The translations under genes were made by a program, and so were the position numbers. From NCBI RefSeq assembly GCF_004340875.1, contig NZ_SLXQ01000009.1:62001-126000 (forward strand): a stretch of DNA of 64,000 nt, written 5' to 3'. Source of the stretch: Tamaricihabitans halophyticus (lineage in GTDB: Bacteria; Actinomycetota; Actinomycetes; Mycobacteriales; Pseudonocardiaceae). This document shows, piece by piece, positions 50,353-60,008 of the stretch (position 1 is its first letter; each line of letters begins with the position of its first letter). The notes below the pieces were generated by a model. The model saw only the letters and a program-made list of their open reading frames with translations, searched no databases and was not told the origin of the DNA.

Positions 50353-53175
50353 GTGGACTTCCGGATCCTTGGGCCGGTTGAAGTGTGGCAAGCCGAGACC
50401 CAGATCCCGATCAACGCCGCCATGCAGCGCGCGGTACTCGCCGTACTGCTCGCCAAACCCGGCACGGCTGTGTCGATGGACACGATCGTGGACCAACTGT
50501 GGGGTTCGAATCCGCCGGATAGTGCTGCTGTGACAGTAAGAAACTATGTGCAACGCCTACGCAAGCGGCTCCCCGAGCAGGTGTTGGAAACGGCGGCACC
50601 TGGCTACCGGTTGAACATCAGACCGGAAGCCGTCGACGCGCACCGGTTCAGCACGCTCAGCGAGCAGGCCCGCGGCCTGATCCGGGAGAATCCGGCGAAG
50701 GCCGCCGAACTGTTCGCCTCGGCACTGCGGCTATGGCGCGGCAGCCCACTTGCCGATCTCGGCGATGTGCCGGTCCGGATACTGCAGGCGCCAAAACTCG
50801 AAGAGCTCTACCTGTACACGCTCGAGGATCGGTACGAGGTTGCGCTCTTACTCGGCGAGAGCATGCAGATCGTGCCCGCGCTTGCCGACCTCACCGACAA
50901 GTACCCGTACCGGGAACGCCTGCACCGGCAGCTGATGCAAGCGCTTTACCGAGCGGGGCGCGGATCCGAAGCTGTCGAGTGCTACCGCAAACTACGCCGC
51001 GCGCTCGTCGACGAACTCGGCGTTGAGCCGGGCAGCGAACTCCGCGAACTGATCAAGGCGATTACCGACAACGCGGCGGAACCAGCCACGCCGCGTGCCA
51101 CGGAAACGAAACCGGGCCCAGCGCCGAAACCCGTCGAGCTGCCCCCGCCGATCGCCACCTTCGTCGGCCGCCAGGACGAGCTAGCCGAACTGCGCGAGCA
51201 CTTCACGCGCACCGAGCACGGTGGCCCCCCGGTGTGTTTCGTGCACGGCCCCGGCGGCGCCGGAAAGTCCACACTGGTCGGTCAGTTCGCACACGAACAC
51301 GCGGACCAGTACCCGGACGGGATCCTCTACGTCGATCTCGGCGGCTCCAGTCCGAACGCGCCAACGCTGAACGCGACCGAGGTGCTTGCCACCCTGCTGC
51401 GTTCACTCGGCGCCGGTGACACCCCTACCGACGACCCGCTGGCCACGGTTCGCGCTTACCGGGCGCGGCTACGCGGCAGGCGAATCCTGATCATCCTGGA
51501 CAACGCCGCGCACATCAGCCAGCTGTCCACCGCGCTGCCGGACGAACCGACCTGTGCGGCGATCGTCACCAGCCGCAACGCGCTCGTCGGACCAAGCGGC
51601 TCACTACATCTGCATGTGGACGCGCTCAGCGATACGGACGCGGTGGACCTGCTCGGCCAGGTCGCCGGTCAGCGCAGAATCGTCGGCGAAGCAAGTACCG
51701 CGGCCAAACTCGCCGAGCTGTGCGGAAATCTGCCGCTGGCGCTACGCATCGTCGCCACCCGTACGGCCATGCGACCGCATTGGCCATTGAGCACCTGGGT
51801 CGAACTGCTCGCCGATGAGCACCGCAGGCTGGACGAGCTGCGCACCTCGGATATCGACCTGCGCGCCAGCTTCCTGGTGAGCATCGAACAGCTCCGTGGC
51901 GATACGGAACCGAGCAGCCAGGATGCCGCCGAACTGTTCGCCTCGCTCGGACTGCTCGGTGTCGGCTCCTACACCGCGCCGTTCGCCGCGTCGCTGATCG
52001 GCTGGCCGGCCGAGCGCACCGCGGTCGCGCTGGAAAACCTGGTCGACGCGCAGCTGCTGTACAGCACCGCCCCTGGCACCTACCGGATGTATGACCTGAT
52101 CAGCCTGCTCGCCAAGGAACAGGCGGGACGGCTGCCCGAAACGGCGCGGGTGGAGGCGCTGTATGCCGCCTGCCGGTGGTACGCGGGCGCGGCTCGGCAG
52201 ACCAACCGTGCGGTGAACGGAACGCTTGCCCCACGCGGGCATCCGAGCCAGCACCACTCGGTGGACGAGCTGAACACCTTGCGGTTCGCGGACAAACAGC
52301 AGGCACGGCGCTGGCTGGATACCGAGTTCAGCAACATCATCCCGCTGTTCCGGCAGGCAACCGATGCCGATGTGCCGGGGATAGCCGAACTACTCGTCAT
52401 CCTGCTGCACTCGGCAGCCTGGTACTTCAACACGCTGCGCCGATGGAGCGAACGCTATGAGTTGGCCGGCCTTGCCATCGAACTCGGCCAGCGGACCGGA
52501 AACCGGCTCGCCGAAGGACTCGGACTGGCCGCGATCGCCACGGTGCACGCGCAGCAGAACGACTTCGAGTTGGCCAACCGGTTCAGCAGGCAGGCGTTGG
52601 AACTGCTGGACGACCCCCGCAGTTTCGAGCACCAGTCGGTGCACCTGAACCTGGCCGTGATCACGGTGTTCTCCGCCTCGCTCGAGCAGGCGAGCGAGCA
52701 CTGTAATCGGGTCGTCGACGCGGCCCGGCGCTACGGTTTCCCGGAAATCGAGATCAGCGCGCTGAGCAACCTTGGCCGCATCCGCACCTTGCAACAGCAC
52801 CCGCATGAGGCGATCGCGATACTCAACGAGGTGCTCAGGATGAGCCGGGCGCTGGACTATCACCAGGGCACCGCGAACGCGCTGAACTCGCTGATGGAGG
52901 TGCACGCTCAACTCGGTGACCACCTCGAAGTGGTGCGCTACTCGGCCGAGGCGCTGGAAACGCACCGCAAGTTGAACAGTCCGTTCGACACGGCGGACTG
53001 CCTGGTGACACTGTCGGCCGCGCTGCACCGGCTGGGCGATACCCGGCAGGCACAGTCGGCCTTCGAGCAAGCACGGGAACACCTCGCCGAGATCACCACT
53101 CGGGAGCAAGTCCAGCTGAAGGTGTTGTTGGACCAGTTCATCGAGGTGGAACTGCCCGATTTCGGTCGGGCCTGA
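50353..53175 (+). CDS. SARP-NB-ARC-TPR transcriptional regulator (AfsR-like)
   Basis: 940 aa. Residues 1-95: OmpR-type winged helix ([30 protein letters not shown]). About 100-245: bacterial transcriptional activation domain (LYRAGRGSEAVECYRKLRRALVDELGVEPGSEL in pieces). About 275-560: NB-ARC ATPase, P-loop GPGGAGKST at 299, RILIILDNA. 640-end: TPR. GTG 50353 follows AAGGGG and matches the start of the paralogue at 54574. Codon 166 is TTA. Large SARPs control antibiotic or developmental genes; target unknown, though the paralogue and itself share upstream heptamers. Confidence 0.9.
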   Translation: MDFRILGPVEVWQAETQIPINAAMQRAVLAVLLAKPGTAVSMDTIVDQLWGSNPPDSAAVTVRNYVQRLRKRLPEQVLETAAPGYRLNIRPEAVDAHRFSTLSEQARGLIRENPAKAAELFASALRLWRGSPLADLGDVPVRILQAPKLEELYLYTLEDRYEVALLLGESMQIVPALADLTDKYPYRERLHRQLMQALYRAGRGSEAVECYRKLRRALVDELGVEPGSELRELIKAITDNAAEPATPRATETKPGPAPKPVELPPPIATFVGRQDELAELREHFTRTEHGGPPVCFVHGPGGAGKSTLVGQFAHEHADQYPDGILYVDLGGSSPNAPTLNATEVLATLLRSLGAGDTPTDDPLATVRAYRARLRGRRILIILDNAAHISQLSTALPDEPTCAAIVTSRNALVGPSGSLHLHVDALSDTDAVDLLGQVAGQRRIVGEASTAAKLAELCGNLPLALRIVATRTAMRPHWPLSTWVELLADEHRRLDELRTSDIDLRASFLVSIEQLRGDTEPSSQDAAELFASLGLLGVGSYTAPFAASLIGWPAERTAVALENLVDAQLLYSTAPGTYRMYDLISLLAKEQAGRLPETARVEALYAACRWYAGAARQTNRAVNGTLAPRGHPSQHHSVDELNTLRFADKQQARRWLDTEFSNIIPLFRQATDADVPGIAELLVILLHSAAWYFNTLRRWSERYELAGLAIELGQRTGNRLAEGLGLAAIATVHAQQNDFELANRFSRQALELLDDPRSFEHQSVHLNLAVITVFSASLEQASEHCNRVVDAARRYGFPEIEISALSNLGRIRTLQQHPHEAIAILNEVLRMSRALDYHQGTANALNSLMEVHAQLGDHLEVVRYSAEALETHRKLNSPFDTADCLVTLSAALHRLGDTRQAQSAFEQAREHLAEITTREQVQLKVLLDQFIEVELPDFGRA

Positions 53176-53189
53176 CCGGCAACTGGTGC

Positions 53190-54113
53190 TCAGCCACGTC
53201 GGGAATGGCCGGACATCCTGCGCCGCAACGCGCCGGCCCTGACCCGCTTCGCGGATTCCGCCCGGTGCACCGCCTCGGGGTGGTATTTGGCGAGCAACAC
53301 GACCCCGGTTACCGCGATCGCACCGGCAACTACCAGCGCGCTGACCGTAGCCCGCCCCGCGCCGGCGATCTCGCCGAGTGCCCACGCGCTGAGCCCCGTG
53401 GCCACGATCGGGTTCAGCACCGTCTGGCAGGCGACGACCACATCAGGCGGACCGCTCGCGTAGGCGAGCTGGATGAACCACGAACCAGCGAGGAACACGA
53501 TGACCAGCCCCAGCGCGGACGTCAGCGGAAAGTCCTCAAAACCGCGCTGCTGCACGGCGTAGGCGACATCTCGTACCTGGATGGAGACCAGCCCGTAGGC
53601 CCCGCCAGCGCCGACCGCGAGCGCGACACAGCGAGCCAGCCCGCTGTGCAACGCACCAACCAGACCAAGCCCGAGTACCCCAACCAGCACCAGCTGGCTC
53701 AGCAGGAACACATCCGCCCTGGCGATCGCATGGGTGTCCGCGGCACCCGCGGCCAACACCACGAACACGGCCACCGCGAGGGTGCTCGCCACGATCGCAC
53801 CCGCGGCCACCACACCGAGCCCACTGCCGCGCGCCCGCGCGTGCAGCACCGCAACCAACGGCAACGCGAGTACGACGAGCGGCGAGACCACCGATACGGG
53901 CGCCATCGCGAGCGCGAGGATCTGCAGCACGGCGCAGGAGGCCAGCACCAGGAACCCGAGGCGCCAGGAACGATTCTTGATCAACTTAGGTAAGCCGCGC
54001 AGACCGAGCTCACTGCCTTCGGTCTCCGTGCGGACGGCCGTGTACTGCAGCCGAGCGCCTACGGCGCTACAGACCGCGCCCAGTACCGCGCAAGCGATTG
54101 CCAGCAGCATCAT
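53190..54113 (-). CDS. DMT-superfamily transporter (EamA/NIPA-like)
   Basis: 307 aa, about nine or ten membrane helices. MLLAIACAVLGAVCSAVGARLQ, MAPVSVVSPLVVLALPLV and ILNPIVATGLSAW-type LNPIVATGLSAWALGE are drug/metabolite transporter features. It lies between two SARP genes, convergent with the first and divergent from the second. It could export the SARP-controlled metabolite or be unrelated. Confidence 0.75.
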   Translation of the reverse strand: MMLLAIACAVLGAVCSAVGARLQYTAVRTETEGSELGLRGLPKLIKNRSWRLGFLVLASCAVLQILALAMAPVSVVSPLVVLALPLVAVLHARARGSGLGVVAAGAIVASTLAVAVFVVLAAGAADTHAIARADVFLLSQLVLVGVLGLGLVGALHSGLARCVALAVGAGGAYGLVSIQVRDVAYAVQQRGFEDFPLTSALGLVIVFLAGSWFIQLAYASGPPDVVVACQTVLNPIVATGLSAWALGEIAGAGRATVSALVVAGAIAVTGVVLLAKYHPEAVHRAESAKRVRAGALRRRMSGHSRRG

Positions 54114-54418
54114 TCGCGGCTCCCAGCCACCACCAGCTCCCTCCGCCCACGCCGCACACTACGGGTCGTGGCTGGCCAACGACCCGTCAGGCCCCCCACG
54201 CGCCCCTCAGCATTCCGGCAAGCGGCGGTTGACGCCATCTCAGGACCAGGTACGTATTCAGCGCAACGCGCGCCCCAGCACATTCGTTCCCCCAGTACCC
54301 GACTGTAATCGGGTCATCCGATCGAATGACATACTTGACGCGACACACCGTCCACTGTGTCCTGCCCGCGGGCTGCCCGGTGCCCGAACCGTCGGCAGCC
54401 CCGTATAGCGTGTGCCAA

Positions 54419-54447
54419 CGTAGCGGCGACGTAGCGCGCTGGTAGCG
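54419..54447 (+). promoter_or_regulatory. Triple SARP-type direct heptamer repeat
   Basis: CGTAGCG-GCGA-CGTAGCG-CGCT-GGTAGCG, three heptamers at 54419, 54430 and 54441, exactly 11 bp apart. A degenerate fourth (CGGCAGG at 54452) would end 8 bp before TACAGT at 54467, the usual SARP-box-to-minus-10 distance. Same core as at 50270. Confidence 0.7.
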
Positions 54448-54466
54448 GCGCCGGCAGGCGAACCGA

Positions 54467-54472
54467 TACAGT
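54467..54472 (+). promoter_or_regulatory. Possible -10 of second SARP gene
   Basis: TACAGT downstream of the heptamers; the start codon is about 100 bases further, so this mRNA would have a leader. Confidence 0.35.
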
Positions 54473-54573
54473 GGAGGTAGCGGAACCACACGCGCGCCGG
54501 GACCGTCCCACCGGCCAGTTCCTTCGGTCCGAAGACTTGCCGACTCAGGTGAACGAGCCGCGGAGGGAGCACT

Positions 54574-57375
54574 GTGGATTTCCGAGTCCTCGGCCCACTC
54601 GAGGTGTGGCACGCCGGCACGGTGACGCCGGTGACCGCACCCATGCAGCGCGCGCTGCTCGCGACGCTGGTGCTGCGAGCTGGGGACATCGTCTCGGTGG
54701 ACGCGATCATCGACCAGTTGTGGGGCCCGGAACCGCCCGATTCCGCGCATGTCACGGTGCGCAACTACGTCCAGCGACTACGTAAGGTCCTGCCCGAGCA
54801 AGTACTCGAAACGACCCCACCCGGCTACCGGCTACGGGTCAACCGCGACACGATTGACGCCAACCGGTTCACCGACCTGGCGAGCCAAGCACGCGAAGTC
54901 GCCGCCGCGAATCCGGTCGCCGCCGCGAAACTGTTCGGGCAGGCCCTCGCGCTCTGGCGCGGTACCCCCCTCTCCGATCTCGGTGACGCGCCGATCCAGC
55001 TGATGCAGGCTCCTCGGCTCGAGGAGCTGTACCTGAACACCTTGGAAGAAAGCATCGAGGTACGGCTGCGGCTCGGCTGGCACGCCCAACTTGTCGCCGA
55101 ATTGACCGAGCTCACCGGGTTGTACCCACTGCGGGAGCGCCTGTGTAAACAGCTGATGGTCGCGCTGTACCGGTGTCGACGGTCCGCGGAGGCGCTCAAC
55201 TGCTATCGCCGGATCCGCTCCCGGTTGGTCGCCGAGCTGGGCATCGAGCCGGGCAGCGAGTTGCGTCAGCTCGAACAGTCGATCCTGCGCGAAGACCTGA
55301 CGCTCTCGGTTCCCTTCGTACGCATCGCCACCGACCAGCCGGGGCGAGCGCCAGCACCGGACGAGCTGCCGGCACCGATCGGCACCTTCCTCGGGCGCGG
55401 CACGGAACTCGCCGAACTGCGCGAGCGGTTCAGCACCCCGAATCCCGCCGGCCCGCCGGTCTGCATGATCTACGGACCGGGTGGCGTCGGTAAATCAACG
55501 GTCGCGGTGCAACTGGCGCACGAGCTCAAGGCGAGCTACCCGGACGGCGTGCTCTACGTCGATCTGCACGGTTCCACCACCGGCAAGGCACCCGTGGAGG
55601 CCGCGGAGGTACTGCGCACCCTGCTGAATGAGCTCGGCGCCCCCGAAACGACCGGTGACGTGCTCGCCGCGCGTGCCTACCGAGCCCGGCTGCAGGGCCG
55701 CAAGGTACTGGTGATCCTGGACAACGCGGGGACCTCATCGCAGGTGATCCCGGCTATCCCGGACGATCCTGGCTGCGCGGTGATCGTGACAAGCAGGCAC
55801 CCGATCGTCGGCCCGGACGGCGCCACGCACATCCATCTGGACGTGCTGCCCCCCGAGCAAGCCGTGGCCCTGCTCGGCCGCATCGTCGGGCAGCGCAGGG
55901 TCACCGCGGAGCAACACGCGGCCAGCCGCCTCGCCGCGCTGTGCGGGCATCTGCCGCTGGCCCTGCGGATCATCGCGACAAGGGCGGCGACCCGGCCACA
56001 CTGGCCGCTACAGACCTGGGTCGACCTGCTCGACGACGAGCGCGGTCGGTTGGACGAGCTCAGCACCCCTGATCTGGATATCCGCGCGAGCATCCTGGTC
56101 AGCATCGACGAGTTGACGCAGAGCACGAGGCAGGACGATCGGCGGGCGCTCGAGTTGTTCATCGCACTCGGCGAGGTGGCGGTCGATGCCTACACGCCGT
56201 CCATGGCCGCGGCGCTGACCGGCTGGTCTGAGGCGGCCGCCACCGCGGGCCTGGAACAGCTCGTGGACGCCCAGTTGCTCTACAGCCCGAGGCCGGCCAA
56301 GTACGCGATGTACGACCTGGTTGGCGTGCTCGCCAGGGAACGCGCGCAGGAACAGCCCACCGAGCACGGTCTGGGCCGCGCGCGGTTGGCCGCCGAGTGG
56401 TATCTCGCCGCCGCGCATGACGCGCACCGCACGCTCACCGGTACCGGTCTGCCGATCCGGGTGCACATCCCACCAAACCGAACGACTGGATTTCCGGATC
56501 GCAGTTCCGCGCTGCACTGGCTGGACAATGAACTCGAGGGGATCATCGCGGTCGGTACCCGGCTGGCCGCCACCCGACAACGGTGCGCGCCGCTGCTCAC
56601 CGCCATGCTGCGGATGCTCGCGGTGTACTTCAACACCACCATGCAGTGGGCCCAGCGCAGCGCGCTGAGCAGGCTGGTCCTCGACACCGCGCGGCAGGAG
56701 GACGACCGGTACGGCCAAGGCGTCGCGCTGATGAATCTCGGAGTGGTCGCCAGCCAGCGCGACCAGCTCGCCGAGGCGGATCGCTATTACCAGCACTCGC
56801 TTGCCGAGCTGGCGGAATCGCGGTCGGATTACGAGTATGCCCGCCTGCTGCAGAACCTCACCGCGCTGCACTCGATCCTTGGCCAGCCGCAGCGCGGCGA
56901 GCAGTACGCCGCGGACGCGCTGCACGCGGCGCGCGAGCACGGTTACCGCGATCTCGAGTCGGGCGCGCTGAACAACCTCGCGATCATCCACTTGCGCCGC
57001 CAGGAACCGGAGCGGGCGCGCGGGTTACTCGATGAGAGTGTGCGGGTGGCCAAGGCGATCGGCTCGCATTATCAGCTTTCCACCGCGCTGAACTCGCTCA
57101 CCCAGGTCTACGGCGCCGTCGGTGATCACGAGCAGGCGCTGCGGTGTGCCCAGGAAGCCCTGCGTACCAACGAAGGTGTGGGAAACACCCGGCAGGCCAT
57201 CGAATGCTTGATCAACCTCGCGAACACGCTGCGCAAGCTGGGCAGGCTGGACGAGGCGCGGCAGCGCTACGAGCAGGCGCGCGAACGGCTCGCGGAGATC
57301 GGCACCAGGGAACAGATCCAGCTGAACATCATGATGGATCACCTGCTCCGCGACGACCAACCCAGCGCGGCATAG
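54574..57375 (+). CDS. SARP-NB-ARC-TPR transcriptional regulator (AfsR-like), paralogue
   Basis: 933 aa. Same architecture as the gene at 50353: winged helix ([37 protein letters not shown] in pieces), BTAD ([31 protein letters not shown]), NB-ARC with P-loop GPGGVGKST at about 301, LVILDNAG, and C-terminal TPRs. GTG follows GGAGGGAGCACT. Codon 818 is TTA. The two proteins are recent-looking paralogues. Regulatory targets unknown. Confidence 0.9.
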   Translation: MDFRVLGPLEVWHAGTVTPVTAPMQRALLATLVLRAGDIVSVDAIIDQLWGPEPPDSAHVTVRNYVQRLRKVLPEQVLETTPPGYRLRVNRDTIDANRFTDLASQAREVAAANPVAAAKLFGQALALWRGTPLSDLGDAPIQLMQAPRLEELYLNTLEESIEVRLRLGWHAQLVAELTELTGLYPLRERLCKQLMVALYRCRRSAEALNCYRRIRSRLVAELGIEPGSELRQLEQSILREDLTLSVPFVRIATDQPGRAPAPDELPAPIGTFLGRGTELAELRERFSTPNPAGPPVCMIYGPGGVGKSTVAVQLAHELKASYPDGVLYVDLHGSTTGKAPVEAAEVLRTLLNELGAPETTGDVLAARAYRARLQGRKVLVILDNAGTSSQVIPAIPDDPGCAVIVTSRHPIVGPDGATHIHLDVLPPEQAVALLGRIVGQRRVTAEQHAASRLAALCGHLPLALRIIATRAATRPHWPLQTWVDLLDDERGRLDELSTPDLDIRASILVSIDELTQSTRQDDRRALELFIALGEVAVDAYTPSMAAALTGWSEAAATAGLEQLVDAQLLYSPRPAKYAMYDLVGVLARERAQEQPTEHGLGRARLAAEWYLAAAHDAHRTLTGTGLPIRVHIPPNRTTGFPDRSSALHWLDNELEGIIAVGTRLAATRQRCAPLLTAMLRMLAVYFNTTMQWAQRSALSRLVLDTARQEDDRYGQGVALMNLGVVASQRDQLAEADRYYQHSLAELAESRSDYEYARLLQNLTALHSILGQPQRGEQYAADALHAAREHGYRDLESGALNNLAIIHLRRQEPERARGLLDESVRVAKAIGSHYQLSTALNSLTQVYGAVGDHEQALRCAQEALRTNEGVGNTRQAIECLINLANTLRKLGRLDEARQRYEQARERLAEIGTREQIQLNIMMDHLLRDDQPSAA

Positions 57376-57408
57376 GGCTGTACACCCGCACACCGCCGCG
57401 GAACCACG

Positions 57409-57414
57409 TAGGCT
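57409..57414 (+). promoter_or_regulatory. -10 hexamer of leaderless PNP gene
   Basis: TAGGCT, 8 bases before GTG 57423, no ribosome binding site. Confidence 0.45.
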
Positions 57415-57422
57415 GCTGCGCT

Positions 57423-58229
57423 GTGAACGGGAACATCGCAGACACCGAAGCGGCGGCAACCGAAGCCGCCGCGGTCATCGCCGAGCGCACTGGCGTCCCC
57501 AGCCACGACCTTGCCGTAGTACTCGGCTCCGGGTGGCGACCGGCCGCTGATGAGCTGGGTACGCCGGACACGGAGATCCCGGTCGGCGAACTACCTGGGT
57601 TCATCGCGCCAACCGTCGCCGGTCATGGCGGCACCGTGCGCTCGCTGACCGTCGCTGGCAACCGGGTACTCGTCCTGCTTGGCCGGACGCACTACTACGA
57701 GCGGCATGGCGTGGCCCCGGTGGTACACGGGGTGCGGACCGCGGCCGCGGCCGGCTGCCGGACAGTGCTACTCACCAACGCGGCTGGTGGGCTGCGCGAG
57801 GGCATGACCGTTGGCCAGCCGGTACTGATCAGCGATCACCTGAACCTGACGGCCACGTCCCCACTGGTCGGTGCCCGGTTCACCGACCTCACCGACCTGT
57901 ACTCGGCACGGCTGCGGGCGATCGCGACGGAGATCGAGCCGGGCCTGACCGAGGGCGTCTACGCCGGCTTGCCGGGGCCGCATTTCGAAACGCCGGCGGA
58001 GATCCGGATGCTGCGCGCCATGGGAGCCGATCTGGTTGGCATGTCCACCGTGCTGGAGGCGATCGCCGCGCGCGCCGAAGGAGTCGAGGTCTTCGGGCTG
58101 TCCCTGGTTACCAATCTGGCCGCGGGGATCACCGGCGCGGCGCTCGATCATCACGAAGTGCTCGCCGCGGGTAACGCGGCGGCGAGCAAGCTCGGCTCGC
58201 TGCTGCGCTCGGTGGTGGAGCGGGCGTGA
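57423..58229 (+). CDS. punA: Purine-nucleoside phosphorylase
   Basis: 268 aa. [51 protein letters not shown] and SLVTNLAAG are the trimeric PNP (class I) pattern. Splits purine nucleosides with phosphate in salvage. Adjacent to pmmB, as Rv3307 is to Rv3308. Its stop overlaps the pmmB GTG. Confidence 0.95.
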   Translation: MNGNIADTEAAATEAAAVIAERTGVPSHDLAVVLGSGWRPAADELGTPDTEIPVGELPGFIAPTVAGHGGTVRSLTVAGNRVLVLLGRTHYYERHGVAPVVHGVRTAAAAGCRTVLLTNAAGGLREGMTVGQPVLISDHLNLTATSPLVGARFTDLTDLYSARLRAIATEIEPGLTEGVYAGLPGPHFETPAEIRMLRAMGADLVGMSTVLEAIAARAEGVEVFGLSLVTNLAAGITGAALDHHEVLAAGNAAASKLGSLLRSVVERA

Positions 58230-59896
58230 CACTCTCGCCCGAGCTCAGGGATTCGGCGATGCGCTGGATCGCCGACGATGTTGACCCTGCCGACCGAACG
58301 GAGTTGCAGCGGCTGCTCGCCGAGGCGATGGCCGGGCACGCCGACCGGGCCGACGAACTCGCCGAGCGGATGTCGGGGATGCCGACGTTCGGCACGGCGG
58401 GGATTCGCGGCCCGTTGCGCGCGGGGCCGAACGGGATGAACCGCGCGGTCGTGATCCGGACGAGCGCGGGAGTGGGCGCCTGGCTGCGCGCGGAAGGCAA
58501 AGCCGGCGCCATCGTGGTGATCGGCAGGGATGCCCGGCACGGTTCGGAAGCATTCTGTGTGGACACCGCCGAGGTGCTTGCCGCGGCGGGTTTCGACGTT
58601 CGGGTGCTGCCACGCCCGCTACCGACACCCGTGGTTGGCTACGCGGTACGTGCCCTTGGCGCGGCGGCCGGCATCCAGATCACCGCATCGCACAACCCGC
58701 CGAGCGACAATGGGTACAAGCTGTTCGACGCGGCGGGCACGCAGATCGCGCCGCCGGTCGACGCTCGGATCGAGGCGGCGATCGCGGGTACCGTCGCCGC
58801 GGTTTCCGTGCCGAGATCGAATACCTACCGGGCGCTCGACGATGAGCTCGTGCGGGGTTATCTCGACCGGTTGGCCACGCTGCCCCGGAACTCGGCCCGC
58901 GAACTGCGGGTGGCCGCCACCGCGTTACATGGGGTTGGCGCCAAGCCGCTGCTGGATGCCTTGCGCGGCGCGGGTTTCACCGATGTCCGACTGGTTGCCG
59001 AGCAGTCCGAACCGGACCCGGACTTCCCCACCGTTGCCTTCCCTAATCCGGAGGAACCCGGTGCGACGGACCAGCTGCTCGCGCTCGCGGCGGAGACCGA
59101 GGCGGACCTGGCGATCGCACTGGATCCGGACGCGGATCGCTGCGCGCTTGGCATACCGGACGGCGCCGGCGGCTGGCGGATGCTGCATGGCGACGAGTCC
59201 GGCGCGCTGCTCGCCGAGTACATCTTGTCCACTTTAGATAATGATCGGCATCCCGATCCGTTGGTGGCTACCACGATCGCATCGTCGTCCCAATTGGAAT
59301 CGATCGCGGCCAGGTATGACGCGCGTTGCGCGCTGACCTTCACCGGATTCAAATGGCTGGTCCGCAGTGGGGACGGCGCGGCAACGGGCTTGGTCTTCGC
59401 CTACGAGGAGGCCCTCGGCCTGTGTGTCGATCCGGACTGGGTCAGGGACAAGGACGGTATCTCCGCGGCGGTGCTCGCCTGCGACCTTGCCGCGGCGCGC
59501 AAGGCAACCGGCAGCGATCTGCGGGCCGCGCTCGATGAGCTCGCGCTCGCCGACGGGGTCTACCTGACCGGAGCGCTTTCGCCGAGGTTCGACGAGCTCG
59601 CCATGATTGGCGAGCTGATGGCGCGGTTGCGCGCCAGCCCACCGGACGCGCTCGCCGGCGTACCAGTGCGGACCGAGGACCTGCTCCCGGAAACCGACGC
59701 GCTGCGGTTGGCGGGTACCGGTGTTCGCGCGCTGCTCCGGCCGTCCGGGACAGAGCCGAAACTGAAGGCATACCTTGAGGTTGTCCAGCCGGTGGGCGCC
59801 GCGACCGAGCTGGCCGCGGCACGGGAAACGGCGGCGAGCAGGCTCACCAAGCTTCGCGCCGAGATCGCCGCCCTCCTCGACCACCGCAATCTTTGA
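58226..59896 (+). CDS. pmmB: Phospho-sugar mutase (PmmB, phosphomannomutase/phosphoglucomutase family)
   Basis: 556 aa. Catalytic phosphoserine in [14 protein letters not shown], metal loop [12 protein letters not shown], sugar-binding loop EEALGL and phosphate-binding [14 protein letters not shown]. Long form with full four domains. Possible substrates are mannose-, glucose- or ribose-phosphate; by linkage with PNP, ribose-1-phosphate to ribose-5-phosphate interconversion is attractive. GTG overlaps the PNP stop (GTGA). Confidence 0.9.
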   Translation: MTLSPELRDSAMRWIADDVDPADRTELQRLLAEAMAGHADRADELAERMSGMPTFGTAGIRGPLRAGPNGMNRAVVIRTSAGVGAWLRAEGKAGAIVVIGRDARHGSEAFCVDTAEVLAAAGFDVRVLPRPLPTPVVGYAVRALGAAAGIQITASHNPPSDNGYKLFDAAGTQIAPPVDARIEAAIAGTVAAVSVPRSNTYRALDDELVRGYLDRLATLPRNSARELRVAATALHGVGAKPLLDALRGAGFTDVRLVAEQSEPDPDFPTVAFPNPEEPGATDQLLALAAETEADLAIALDPDADRCALGIPDGAGGWRMLHGDESGALLAEYILSTLDNDRHPDPLVATTIASSSQLESIAARYDARCALTFTGFKWLVRSGDGAATGLVFAYEEALGLCVDPDWVRDKDGISAAVLACDLAAARKATGSDLRAALDELALADGVYLTGALSPRFDELAMIGELMARLRASPPDALAGVPVRTEDLLPETDALRLAGTGVRALLRPSGTEPKLKAYLEVVQPVGAATELAAARETAASRLTKLRAEIAALLDHRNL

Positions 59897-60008
59897 GGAT
59901 CCTGCTGTCACGGAGCGTGCTGACGGGCGACAAAACTTCACGTGGACTTCACACTTTGGTCGGGCAATGGTAGAAACTTTTCGTTGCTAACTAACCGAGG
60001 TGGGTCGC

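Larger units (their letters stand above)
54114..54573. other. Intergenic region upstream of second SARP
   Basis: 460 bp with no credible gene. It contains the triple SARP heptamer, a TACAGT hexamer and, further left, promoter sequence for the DMT gene that I could not locate. Confidence 0.5.
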
